From the NCBI GenBank assembly GCA_037129925.1, contig JBAXTZ010000009.1:21535-85534 (forward strand): a DNA stretch of 64,000 nt. The letters are read 5' to 3'. This document shows, piece by piece, positions 42,989 through 51,099 of the stretch (positions within the stretch are counted from its first letter, which is position 1; the number at the start of each line of letters is the position of its first letter). A model generated the notes under the pieces. That model worked only from the letters and a program-made list of their open reading frames with translations, searched no databases and was not told where the DNA came from. The DNA comes from JBAXTZ01 sp037129925 (GTDB lineage: Bacteria > Bacillota > Negativicutes > JBAXTZ01). Made by a program: the position numbers and the translations under genes.

Positions 42989-43062
42989 AACGCTCCTTGC
43001 AATAATTGATTACTATCCTTATGCCATTTTGTTGAAAACAACCTGTTTAAAATTGGCGTTCT

Positions 43063-44487
43063 TTATTCCGCGACAGCTTCAACAACTGGCGACCAAACCG
43101 ATTGTCCGCTGTCATTTTGCGCGCGGATCCGGTATTGATATTTCTGACCACTTTTTGCCGTTATGTCGCTATAAGGCTTATAAGGGTTGTCGGCATCCGA
43201 CAGAGTATTACTCAGCACTTGCCAGTTTTTCGTCCCGAATTCACAACGCTCTAATACATAACTATTCGCCCCGACCGAACCGCGCCAACTAATCGCTTGC
43301 AGCGATTTAATCACATTCAACTGTGGCGCCGCTGGAACCGGCAATTTTGGCGCCGTTTTGCCGTCGACTTTATAGGCATATTGATGGAGCAATTCCAACA
43401 TCTGCAGTTCTTCACAGCCGGAGTTGCTGGTATAACCCGTCCAGTGATAGGCGTTGAATACGTCATCATTTGGATTCCACTCATGATGCCAATAGAATCC
43501 GCCAGCTTTATTTCTAAACCGCAAGCTCCAAGCCATTATCCCGGCCGGTTGTACCTGCAATCCGGCATCAAGCAGTTTTTTTGTCGCAGCGGCTTTAATC
43601 AAGCCAAATTCACCGAGAATAAACGGCTTCTTACCCTCACACCAGTTCACATCACGTATCAAGCACTGATCATAAGGCAATGGCTGATCAGGATAATAAT
43701 GCGTAGTAATTATGTCGATGTTTGAGTCTGTCAATATCTCCGCTTGCGGCGGGCACCAGCGCAGATAACGGCCATCCATTACCAGATGATTGCCATCAAT
43801 CGACTTAATATGCGCGGCGATTTCGCGCGTCCAAGCTGTAAGTTCTACTTCGCCGGCGCTTGGACCGTTGTTGTAAGGATTTACCGCGTCAAGTTCGTTG
43901 CCGGTTTCCCAACACAGCACTGCTGGGTCATCCTTGTATTTCACACCGGTAATGGTATTGGTACGATTGAGCACATAGCTGATAAAATCTTTAAAATCCT
44001 GTTTTACTTGATTATCGGTATAAAATTCTTTGGCAGTTCTGCCTCGGAACGCCGCCCACTCGGCAATACCGCCCCACCACTGCCAGTTATCAACAAATGG
44101 TATTACCAGCCGCACTTGATTTTGATTGCAGAGCGCCAGCATTTGGTCAAAGTCGCGAAACAAGTCTTCGTTGTATTGTCCGGGCGCATTAACATGATAA
44201 AAAGGCTTACCCACTTTTTCGCCGTATACTGAAAAACAATATATCCGCGTGGCCTTGCCACCCATCTGGACAATCGTTTTTATAGCGTCCTCTTGTTCGA
44301 ATTTGTCCACACGATGCCAATAGGGGTCTTCGACGATATGAAGATTCGGCACATCCAATGAAACAAATCGGAAAACTTTGTTTCCATCCATCAAATTATC
44401 ACCGCTGCGGCTGATAAAATTCATGTTAGCGGACACGCAGTTAACGCCAAGCGCAAAAATGATCAACAGGCAGATTAATATTCTCAT
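43063..44487 (-). CDS. secreted GH5-type glycosidase (mannanase-like) with C-terminal FN3 domain
   Basis: 474 residues from ATG 44487 (AGGAG 6 nt upstream). Signal peptide MRILICLLIIFALGVNCVSA without lipobox cysteine at the cut. Catalytic (beta/alpha)8 domain with the GH5 acid/base Glu in LCWETGNELDAV and nucleophile Glu in PFILGEFGLI. These motifs and residues such as VIPFVDNWQWWGG resemble GH5_7 endo-beta-1,4-mannanases. The last ~85 residues (APQLNVIKSLQAISWRGSV to VWSPVVEAVAE) form a fibronectin-III-like module. Exported, so it cuts polymer outside. 70 nt downstream of lipoprotein 5 on the same strand: likely a bind-and-cut pair. Confidence 0.82.
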   Translation of the reverse strand: MRILICLLIIFALGVNCVSANMNFISRSGDNLMDGNKVFRFVSLDVPNLHIVEDPYWHRVDKFEQEDAIKTIVQMGGKATRIYCFSVYGEKVGKPFYHVNAPGQYNEDLFRDFDQMLALCNQNQVRLVIPFVDNWQWWGGIAEWAAFRGRTAKEFYTDNQVKQDFKDFISYVLNRTNTITGVKYKDDPAVLCWETGNELDAVNPYNNGPSAGEVELTAWTREIAAHIKSIDGNHLVMDGRYLRWCPPQAEILTDSNIDIITTHYYPDQPLPYDQCLIRDVNWCEGKKPFILGEFGLIKAAATKKLLDAGLQVQPAGIMAWSLRFRNKAGGFYWHHEWNPNDDVFNAYHWTGYTSNSGCEELQMLELLHQYAYKVDGKTAPKLPVPAAPQLNVIKSLQAISWRGSVGANSYVLERCEFGTKNWQVLSNTLSDADNPYKPYSDITAKSGQKYQYRIRAQNDSGQSVWSPVVEAVAE

Positions 44488-44516
44488 ATGAACTCCTATC
44501 ATATCGACAACGCGAT

Positions 44517-44545
44517 ATAAGGGCAGGCACAAGACCTGCCCCTAC
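44517..44545. repeat. short palindromic repeat, copy 2
   Basis: ATAAGGGCAGG-cacaaga-CCTGCCCCTAC between lipoprotein 5 and the GH5 gene. 7-bp arms (44521-44527, 44535-44541), no T-run. Same outer bases as the copies at 62457 and 63277. Confidence 0.65.
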
Positions 44546-44557
44546 CGCAATAATAAT

Positions 44558-46021
44558 TTATTTCTTCGTCTTCAACCACTCGTCAATCTGTTTTTGCCAC
44601 TCCGCAAACAGTTTGTCCATTCCGGCGGCCTTGCATTTCTCGGTATAGGCAGCTGCACCTTTGTCGATATCGCAAGCGCCGACTTTTAGTTCCATGGTAT
44701 ATTGCGCCATGAATGAATTAATCGCCACAATCTCTTTTTCTACCGGGCGGGCATCAAACACAAAGCCAAACAGCGGCGAGCGCACGCCGGAATGATCGAA
44801 CTTCGCGTACTGCTCCCATTTGTCAGCCGGTTCGGTATCCGGGACATAGCAGATATATTGATTACCCAGTCCCCAGCCGGCGATATCCCAACTGGCGCGA
44901 CCTTCCGGCGTAATATGAACCTGTTTGTCGTTAACTTTGGTATAGTGAACACCTTCGATGCCATAGTACAGAAGATTCATCAAATACGGGTCGGTATTGA
45001 CCATATCCAGCAACTTCATCGCCCGCGCCGGATTTTTACTCGTTGTGGAAATAGCCACCATCGCTCCGGCTACCGAGTTCGAAGTTATTACCGGATGCGG
45101 CAACATCAGCACAACCGACACCGGAAAACCGTATTTACGAGTCATCATTGTTTCTTCAAAAGGATGATAATTTGTCATCTCGCAGGCCACCCGGCCTTGT
45201 CCAAAATCGGCATCCGTTCCTTGTTTGGTAATATCCTGATAGGAATATTTTGCCAGATATACTTCGCGCACCTGCTTGAGATTACTCAAAAACTCCTGAT
45301 CTTCGTACTGATTGATGACCTTACATTTGGGATCATCCATCCGCACTACTCCCGGAAAGTCGCCGGCGATCATGTAATCAAATTTGTCGCGGGCACCGTA
45401 AAAGTTGGTGCCGTGCACCGGAGTAATATTGGGATTGTCGGCTTTAATTTTGGCAAACAACGGCATCAAATCGGTAAGTTTTTTGACTGCCGCAAAATCA
45501 AAATTATATTTGTCGACAATTTTTTTGTTGAAGAAATAACCTAATTGACTGGCATATGAACCTTGACCGGGGATAGCGTAGTTTTCGCCCTTGAATTTAG
45601 TTCCTTCAAACAGCAACGGATCCAGAGCCTTGAGCGTACCCTGCCCGTACTTTTGTAGCAACTCATTCATGGGATGAAACATGCCTTTAGCAGCGTTCGA
45701 GCGATAGTCGAGCGCCCAGGAAGCAGTGAACATGATGTCGACCTGTTCACCGCCGACAGCCAGCGTCTGGACTTTTTTCTCGTAATCACCGTAGTCGATT
45801 ACAACCAGCTTCAACGTACAATTTAATTTTTCCTTGGTATATTCATTAACTTTAGCCATTACCTTATCGAGATCCTTTGGTGACGGACCAATAGTGTACC
45901 AAACTAATTCCACCGGTTTAGACTGGTCATCTTCCAGGCTGACATCGGCAGTTTTCGTACCACAACCACTAAATGAACAGCAAAAAATCGTGACCAGTAA
46001 CAGCGCGAGTATTTTTTTCAT
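44558..46021 (-). CDS. DUF3502-type sugar ABC solute-binding lipoprotein 5
   Basis: 487 residues from ATG 46021 (GGGAGGAGTA immediately upstream; an ATG four codons earlier would put that site inside the gene). Lipobox F-S-G-C. Family pattern: ELVWYTIGPSPKDLDKVMAK, DYGDYEKKVQTLAVGGEQVDI, tail SPLFGFVFDARPVEKEIVAI and AGMDKLFAEWQKQIDEWLK. Most similar in its start to lipoprotein 4. First gene of an operon with the secreted GH5 enzyme, so its ligand may be a manno- or glucomanno-oligosaccharide. Transcribed from a near-perfect sigma-H-like promoter shared back to back with the GDSL gene. Confidence 0.9.
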   Translation of the reverse strand: MKKILALLLVTIFCCSFSGCGTKTADVSLEDDQSKPVELVWYTIGPSPKDLDKVMAKVNEYTKEKLNCTLKLVVIDYGDYEKKVQTLAVGGEQVDIMFTASWALDYRSNAAKGMFHPMNELLQKYGQGTLKALDPLLFEGTKFKGENYAIPGQGSYASQLGYFFNKKIVDKYNFDFAAVKKLTDLMPLFAKIKADNPNITPVHGTNFYGARDKFDYMIAGDFPGVVRMDDPKCKVINQYEDQEFLSNLKQVREVYLAKYSYQDITKQGTDADFGQGRVACEMTNYHPFEETMMTRKYGFPVSVVLMLPHPVITSNSVAGAMVAISTTSKNPARAMKLLDMVNTDPYLMNLLYYGIEGVHYTKVNDKQVHITPEGRASWDIAGWGLGNQYICYVPDTEPADKWEQYAKFDHSGVRSPLFGFVFDARPVEKEIVAINSFMAQYTMELKVGACDIDKGAAAYTEKCKAAGMDKLFAEWQKQIDEWLKTKK

Positions 46022-46048
46022 TACTCCTCCCAAAATATTAATGTTAGT

Positions 46049-46077
46049 ATATTCGGCAAATCCAAAAAAAATCCTGC
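46049..46077 (-). promoter_or_regulatory. sigma-H-like promoter of solute-binding gene 5
   Basis: Minus strand GCAGGATTT (46077-46069), 11-nt spacer, GCCGAATAT (46057-46049), 28 nt before the start. Perfect match to RNAGGAWWW-N11-RNNGAATWW. Confidence 0.68.
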
Positions 46078-46091
46078 AACCAAGACAAGTT

Positions 46092-46120
46092 GCAGGAAAA
46101 TATATTTATAGAGCGAATAT
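46092..46120 (+). promoter_or_regulatory. sigma-H-like promoter of GDSL hydrolase gene
   Basis: GCAGGAAAA (46092-46100), 11-nt spacer, AGCGAATAT (46112-46120), 30 nt before the start. Perfect match to the pattern. Its -35 and that of the divergent site form the inverted repeat TCCTGCAAC/GTTGCAGGA. Confidence 0.68.
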
Positions 46121-46150
46121 AACCAGCAGAATAGTTCGGCGGAGGACAAC

Positions 46151-46825
46151 ATGACCAATACCTTTTCCATCATACTGATAATTTTCACGTTTTTTTGTTT
46201 TCGCAACATTACTTTAGCCGCACCAGCTGAGCAACCCTGGTTGGTTGACCCCTATTATCTCCAGCGCATCAAAGACATCAATACCTATCCGGCGCGTCCT
46301 CAGGAAACACTATTTACCGGCGACAGCATTACTGAGGGCTGTGATTGGAAAGCAGTACTCCACCGCGACGACGTCTGGGGCTACGGCATTGGCGGCGACA
46401 AGACCTTCGGCATTACCCACCGCCTGAGCATGATAGCTGCTGTAAAACCGCGCCAGTTGTTCATTTTAATCGGCGTCAACGACATCCGCTCCGGCTGGAC
46501 AATTGACGAAACAATCGCCAATTACAAGCTGTTGCTCACCGCCTGCAAGGCTCAACTGCCGGATACTATGATTTACATCCAGAGCGTAATGCCGATGAAT
46601 TTCAACATTCACAACAACGAATTTGTCACCAGCAACGACTGGGTAGTTTTGCTCAATGTCAAAATCAAACGATTGGCGCAACAATATAATTACCAATATA
46701 TTGACTTGTATCCCAAGATGCTCGACCAAAACGGCATGTTGTTCGCCAGCTACAGTGATGACGGTTTACATTTGAACGCTACCGGTCATCAGGCTTGGGC
46801 TAAATTACTGTCACCCTATCTCTGA
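46151..46825 (+). CDS. secreted SGNH/GDSL-type hydrolase
   Basis: 224 residues, GGAGG before the ATG. Signal peptide (hydrophobic SIILIIFTFFCF, cut after T-L-A-A). SGNH blocks: nucleophile Ser59 in FTGDSITEG, glycine GYGIGGDKT, the Asn in LIGVNDIRSG, and Asp204/His207 in DDGLHLNATGHQAW. Such enzymes deacetylate sugars or cleave esters (acetylxylan esterase, platelet-activating-factor acetylhydrolase-like). Exported, and divergent from the lipoprotein 5-GH5 operon through paired sigma-H-like promoters; deacetylating mannan or another glycan is a reasonable guess. Its last 10 bases overlap the convergent cupin gene. Confidence 0.88.
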   Translation: MTNTFSIILIIFTFFCFRNITLAAPAEQPWLVDPYYLQRIKDINTYPARPQETLFTGDSITEGCDWKAVLHRDDVWGYGIGGDKTFGITHRLSMIAAVKPRQLFILIGVNDIRSGWTIDETIANYKLLLTACKAQLPDTMIYIQSVMPMNFNIHNNEFVTSNDWVVLLNVKIKRLAQQYNYQYIDLYPKMLDQNGMLFASYSDDGLHLNATGHQAWAKLLSPYL

Positions 46826-47322
46826 TTTCGCAGCAAGACATCTTTGTGCTGCGAAAATTCTTCGACTAGTTGCTCCACCGTCGCGTGTTCCCAATCGTCA
46901 TAGTTAAACCGAGGCGCAGTAGTAACGCCATACAGCGCATATTGACCGCCACTGATTAAGCGGGTTGATTGCCAAACGTCTTTTGGCACCAGCGCCACAA
47001 AGCTCTCGCCGTTTTTATAATCACCGCCCAGCAAAATTCTTTTCAGGCTGCCATCCGGAAATAGCTGCAGCTGTTCGGCAACATCACCCGCCGACCACTG
47101 CCAAAATTCGTCGGACTTCAGCCGGTGCCAGTTGGAAAAGGTCTCATCGGTCATCAAATAGTAACTGAACCCATACAACTTTCGGTCACCGTTATAGCGG
47201 TCACCAAACCACGTCTGTGGCAACAATAAGTCGCTGTCAAAGTATTCGGTAAAATAGCCGCCTTCCTGCGGCAATATTTGCATGTTGAAATGGTCGATTA
47301 ATTCTCGGGCCTGATTATTCAC
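46816..47322 (-). CDS. DUF985 cupin protein
   Basis: 168 residues, GTG start at 47322 with GGAGG upstream. Typical DUF985/cupin_5: LIDHFNMQILPQEGGYFTEYF at the start, FSYYLMTDETFSNWHRLKSDEFWQWSAGD (jelly-roll with H-R-x-x-x-x-E), and a middle LVPKDVWQSTRLISGGQYALYG. Members are small single-domain cupins, some related to sugar-binding or isomerase folds; function is not established. It follows the GH18 gene by 20 nt on the same strand. Confidence 0.85.
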   Translation of the reverse strand: MNNQARELIDHFNMQILPQEGGYFTEYFDSDLLLPQTWFGDRYNGDRKLYGFSYYLMTDETFSNWHRLKSDEFWQWSAGDVAEQLQLFPDGSLKRILLGGDYKNGESFVALVPKDVWQSTRLISGGQYALYGVTTAPRFNYDDWEHATVEQLVEEFSQHKDVLLRNQR

Positions 47323-47342
47323 AATTTGCCTCCGTTGTGATA

Positions 47343-48350
47343 TTAGCTGTTCCGGTATTTGTACACCGCCTCCAGCAATTCGCCGTTATCATAAGGCAGT
47401 TCCCAAAACATTATTCCGCCGAGATTATGGTCGCGGACATACTGCCACTTTTCGGCGATTGATTCAGCATCTTCATAGCTGATGAATACATCATTGTTTT
47501 GTAAATAGGGCGCGCGGCATTCCGCCAGCCGTTCGACTTTGGTTTTGGGATCATCGAGGAATTTTTCACGAATACCCCGATAATGGATGATCTCGCCAAC
47601 CGTCCGCGCCGGTTGAAATATTCCGGTAGTTCCGGTCCACATCCGGCCATAAAACGGGATACCGAGAACAATTTTCTCAGGAGGCGTGCCGCAAGCGAGA
47701 AATTGGTTTACCGCAGCATCGCCGCTCAGCCCGCGCTTATCGCCCGCCACTGTCCGCAAATTACACTGATGCCCGGTCGAATAATCACCGCCATGATACA
47801 AATCATAGCCCATTATGTTTATCCAATCCAGCAGCTCGTGAATCGCTTCACCCTCGACATGCCTCAGAAAATTGGCATCGCCACCAGCCGCAATCGTCAG
47901 ATATTTCACACCATATTTATTGCCAGCATTCCGCAATTCGTATAGATAGTTTGTGAAATTCTGTTTGTCATCCGGACTATAGGGATTACCGGCGCCTTTT
48001 TGTCCGGGATATTCCCAGTCAATATCCACTCCGTCAAAATCATGGTCTTTAGCAAACCGCACACAGTTGTCGGCAAACTTCTTTACATTTTTCGGCTGAG
48101 CGCCGTTATGAAACCACTGGCAACCACCCCAGCCACCGAAAGATAATAATATTTCCAATGACGGATTTTTGCGCTTTAATTCAATGGCTTCCACTGCCCG
48201 CCGCGCGGTCGCTGCGCCGTCAAAAACATATTCTAACTGTTCAGTTGGAACTGCAAAGGCATAATTTATGTGGGTGATTTTTTCAGCATCAACACTGGCG
48301 TAATTCCAATTTTCTTCGCCGCCGCTAATATAAGCGATGATTTTTTTCAT
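47343..48350 (-). CDS. GH18 chitinase-type glycosidase
   Basis: 335 residues from ATG 48350 (GAGGTG 3 nt upstream). GH18 barrel: THINYAFAV, LLSFGGWGGCQ (SxGG), and the catalytic DGVDIDWE at residues 106-113 with proton donor Glu113; then MGYDLYHG, GIPFYGRMW and MFWELPYDN. No signal peptide, so it is cytoplasmic and would act on imported chito-oligomers or another N-acetyl glycan. Operon with the DUF985 cupin, divergent from lipoprotein 6 and AgaS, which both fit amino-sugar use. Confidence 0.92.
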   Translation of the reverse strand: MKKIIAYISGGEENWNYASVDAEKITHINYAFAVPTEQLEYVFDGAATARRAVEAIELKRKNPSLEILLSFGGWGGCQWFHNGAQPKNVKKFADNCVRFAKDHDFDGVDIDWEYPGQKGAGNPYSPDDKQNFTNYLYELRNAGNKYGVKYLTIAAGGDANFLRHVEGEAIHELLDWINIMGYDLYHGGDYSTGHQCNLRTVAGDKRGLSGDAAVNQFLACGTPPEKIVLGIPFYGRMWTGTTGIFQPARTVGEIIHYRGIREKFLDDPKTKVERLAECRAPYLQNNDVFISYEDAESIAEKWQYVRDHNLGGIMFWELPYDNGELLEAVYKYRNS

Positions 48351-48386
48351 AGACACCTCAGTTTTCAACTTTCTGATTTCCAAGCT

Positions 48387-48415
48387 ATTTTCCCTGCATT
48401 TTTGAAGCTTGTCAA
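48387..48415 (-). promoter_or_regulatory. candidate promoter of GH18 operon
   Basis: Minus strand perfect TTGACA (48415-48410), 17-nt spacer, weak -10 GAAAAT (48392-48387). 37 nt before the start. Confidence 0.45.
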
Positions 48416-48430
48416 TATTTTTTTCTTAAA

Positions 48431-48459
48431 GAAGGAGTTTTCGGTAAAACGGCGAATAT
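48431..48459 (+). promoter_or_regulatory. sigma-H-like promoter of lipoprotein 6 / agaS operon
   Basis: GAAGGAGTT (48431-48439), 11-nt spacer, GGCGAATAT (48451-48459), 38 nt before the start. One mismatch (G in WWW). Confidence 0.55.
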
Positions 48460-48497
48460 TCCTATTACATATTAAATTATTGAACAGGGAGAATGCA

Positions 48498-49970
48498 ATG
48501 AAAAAAATACTGATTCTAATCACCTTAATGGCGCTGTTGCTCGCGCTTGTTACTGGCTGTGGCTCCAAACCGACCGTCACAAAAGATGACTTTTCCGAGT
48601 CTGTCGAGCTAGTCTGGTATGATGTTGGCGCTGACCCACCCAAAGACATTGACATGGTTATGGCAAAAGTCAACGAATATCTTAAACCAAAGATCAACGC
48701 CAAGCTTAAGCTAAATTTTATTAATTATGGCGATTACGACAAGAAACTCAACACCATGTGTTCAGCCGGAGAAGAATTTGACATTGCCTTTACCTGCGCC
48801 TGGCAGTGGGATTACCGCAACGGCGCGGCCCGTGGCTATTTCGCCGACACCACCGAGCTATTTGACACTTACGGAAAAGACTGGAAAGCAATTATCTATC
48901 CGGAGCTGTTGCAGGCCAGCACCATTAATGGCAAACTTTACGCGATTGCCATCAACAAGTTCTTCTATTATCAGCAAATGTATATGTTCAACAAAAACAT
49001 GGTCGACAAATACGGGATTGACATCTCCAAAATAAAAACCGTCGATGATTTGTCGCCAATATTCGCCAAAGTTCACGCTGCCGATCCGCAAATAAAAGTA
49101 TTTGTCGATCATACCAGCGGGCCAAATATCTGGCCAACTGATTTATTCGATCCGATTATTGGTCAAGGTTTCCCCGGCGCGGTGCGCTTTGACGACAAAG
49201 ACTGTAAAGTAGTCAACCAATATGAATTGCCAGAGTTTCAAGCCTTTTTGACAACTTTGCATGAGTTTGAGAAAAAAGGCTATATGTTGTCTGGTGTTGC
49301 CAAAAACGGCGACTTCCGTAAAGGCGATGTATTTTGTTCAACCAGCACCCAAAGCGCCAACCACGACATCGGCGCTACTGCCACCTATGGCGTGCCGATT
49401 GTCAGCGCACCGGCGCAACAACACGCTATCGTGTCAACTTTTTCGGCAACCGGCTCAATGGTGGCGATTTCCGCTACCAGCAAACACCCGGAACGGGCGA
49501 TGGCGCTTTTGAATCTGGTTAATACTGACCCCTATCTGCGCAATCTGCTCGGTTACGGCATCGAAGGCACCCACTACGAAAAAGTCGCCGGACAACCTAA
49601 TATTATCCGCATTTTGCCACGCGGAAAATCCAACTACAGCGTACCAAATTACACCATTGGCAACACCGCGCTGCTCTACAAACTGGAAGATGAAGTCGGC
49701 GGTGAAGACAGCAAATTATTTATGGCAAAGATTAAACAGAGCGCTTTGACTTCGCCGATGCTCGGATTCACCTTTAACAGCGAACCGGTAAAAACCGAAA
49801 TCGCCGCTATTGGCAACATTTCCGAAGCAATGTCGTCGCGGATTTTCACCGGCGAAGATGACCCCAAAACAGCCATCCCAACTTATGTCGCTAAATGCAA
49901 AGCCGCGGGTTTGGACAAAGTTCTTGCCGAAATGCAAAAGCAGCTTGATGCATGGAAGAAAACGAAATAA
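48498..49970 (+). CDS. DUF3502-type sugar ABC solute-binding lipoprotein 6
   Basis: 490 residues from ATG 48498 (CAGGGAGA upstream). Lipobox V-T-G-C. Family pattern: ELVWYDVGADPPKDIDMVMAK, YGDYDKKLNTMCSAGEEFDI, tail SPMLGFTFNSEPVKTEIAAI and AGLDKVLAEMQKQLDAWKK. It is the most divergent of the six in the middle (FDTYGKDWKAIIYPELLQAS; NIWPTDLFDPIIGQGFPGAV). The AgaS-type gene follows 9 nt after its stop, so its ligand is likely an amino-sugar glycan such as a chito- or galactosamine-containing oligomer (inference). Confidence 0.9.
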   Translation: MKKILILITLMALLLALVTGCGSKPTVTKDDFSESVELVWYDVGADPPKDIDMVMAKVNEYLKPKINAKLKLNFINYGDYDKKLNTMCSAGEEFDIAFTCAWQWDYRNGAARGYFADTTELFDTYGKDWKAIIYPELLQASTINGKLYAIAINKFFYYQQMYMFNKNMVDKYGIDISKIKTVDDLSPIFAKVHAADPQIKVFVDHTSGPNIWPTDLFDPIIGQGFPGAVRFDDKDCKVVNQYELPEFQAFLTTLHEFEKKGYMLSGVAKNGDFRKGDVFCSTSTQSANHDIGATATYGVPIVSAPAQQHAIVSTFSATGSMVAISATSKHPERAMALLNLVNTDPYLRNLLGYGIEGTHYEKVAGQPNIIRILPRGKSNYSVPNYTIGNTALLYKLEDEVGGEDSKLFMAKIKQSALTSPMLGFTFNSEPVKTEIAAIGNISEAMSSRIFTGEDDPKTAIPTYVAKCKAAGLDKVLAEMQKQLDAWKKTK

Positions 49971-49979
49971 GGAGTGCTT

Positions 49980-51041
49980 ATGCGTTATAAGAATAGCGTT
50001 ACATACAAGGAAATCGTTCATCAGCCGGAACTATGGTTTGATACCTGGCAGATTTTCCAGAACAACGGCCACCGCTCGTTGTTCCGAATGTTACGCCACG
50101 AGTATTCCCGCATAATCGTTACCGGCGCTGGCAGCTCATACTTCGCAGCGTTAACTGCAGTGCCGCTGATTCGTGGTCGCTGCAGCTTGGACATCGTTGC
50201 CGTGCCGACGACTGACATAGTGAGTAATCCGGCAGAATGGCTGCTACCCAACGTGCCAACCGCGATTATTTCCATCGCCCGCTCCGGTAACAGCCCGGAG
50301 AGTCTGGCGGTAATCGATTTGGCCGCAGCGCTACTCGATAAAGTTTTTCATGTGGGAATAATTTGCAACCCCGATGGTCTATTGACCGACAAAATCAGTT
50401 CGCTCGGCGGCAAAAATATTTTCCTGCCAGCCGCCGCTAATGAAGAGGGTTTTGCCTCTACCGGAAGTTATACTGCTACAGTCTTTGCGTTGCTATTGTT
50501 ATTTGGTATCGAGCAAACTCTTTCGGACAGCTTGGTTAGCTGGCTGGAAAAATCCGAGGCCATGGCTACGGTGTTAATGACTACAGAATTTCAGCGAATA
50601 GTTTTTTTGGGTAGTGGCTCGCTGTTTGGCGCGGCCCGAGAATCGGCGCTAAAAGTCACCGAGCTGTCCGGCGGGAAGATCGCCGCGTTCTACGATAGTC
50701 CACTCGGCTTCCGCCACGGTCCAAAGGCGATAATCGACAATGCTACCGTTGTTTGCAGCTTCATTTCCACTGATGGTTACACCGCGAAATACGACGATGA
50801 TATGTTAAATGAAATAGTTCAAGCCGATAGAGCAGTCAAAATCATCGAGTTTGACGCCGAAAAGCAAATCGCGAACGACGGCTTGCTGGCAATGCAAATA
50901 GTCACCTTTGCACAGTTTTTGGGACTAATGCTCGCTGAAAAATTCAAACTCGACCCGGACAACCCATCCGCCGACGGCACGATCAACAAAGTTGTACAGG
51001 GTGTTAATATTTATCCATACAAACCACAAGATACTTTTTGA
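49980..51041 (+). CDS. AgaS-type SIS-domain sugar isomerase/deaminase
   Basis: 353 residues from ATG 49980 (GGAG 5 nt upstream; GTG at 49974 is less well placed). Two SIS domains: RIIVTGAGSSYFAALTAVPL with IISIARSGNSPESLA (first), and RIVFLGSGSLFGAARESALKVTELSGG followed by DSPLGFRHGPKAIID (second). This is the layout of AgaS/GlmS-isomerase-type proteins; AgaS is a galactosamine-6-phosphate deaminase/isomerase. It lacks the glutaminase domain of GlmS. Substrate could also be GlcN-6-P. Cotranscribed with lipoprotein 6 and facing the GH18 operon; this divergent set forms a small amino-sugar module. Confidence 0.85.
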   Translation: MRYKNSVTYKEIVHQPELWFDTWQIFQNNGHRSLFRMLRHEYSRIIVTGAGSSYFAALTAVPLIRGRCSLDIVAVPTTDIVSNPAEWLLPNVPTAIISIARSGNSPESLAVIDLAAALLDKVFHVGIICNPDGLLTDKISSLGGKNIFLPAAANEEGFASTGSYTATVFALLLLFGIEQTLSDSLVSWLEKSEAMATVLMTTEFQRIVFLGSGSLFGAARESALKVTELSGGKIAAFYDSPLGFRHGPKAIIDNATVVCSFISTDGYTAKYDDDMLNEIVQADRAVKIIEFDAEKQIANDGLLAMQIVTFAQFLGLMLAEKFKLDPDNPSADGTINKVVQGVNIYPYKPQDTF

Positions 51042-51043
51042 CA

Positions 51044-51090
51044 AAAACCCCCTTACTGCAGGTTTCATAAGCAGCAAGGGGGTTTTCGTT
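51044..51090 (+). terminator. terminator after agaS-like gene
   Basis: 16-position stem AAAACCCCCTTACTGC (51044-51059) with 51071-51086 (one A-C mismatch), loop 11 nt, followed by TTTT inside the stem end. Also usable for the convergent acetyltransferase gene. Confidence 0.85.
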
Positions 51091-51099
51091 AATATCAGC

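Noticed and set aside
46063..46101. Terminator or attenuator hairpin before lipoprotein 5 (9-bp inverted repeat plus T-run on the minus strand)
   Set aside because: Each arm has a correctly spaced GAAT box, and no minus-strand gene ends upstream. Two divergent sigma-H-like promoters explain the repeat better.
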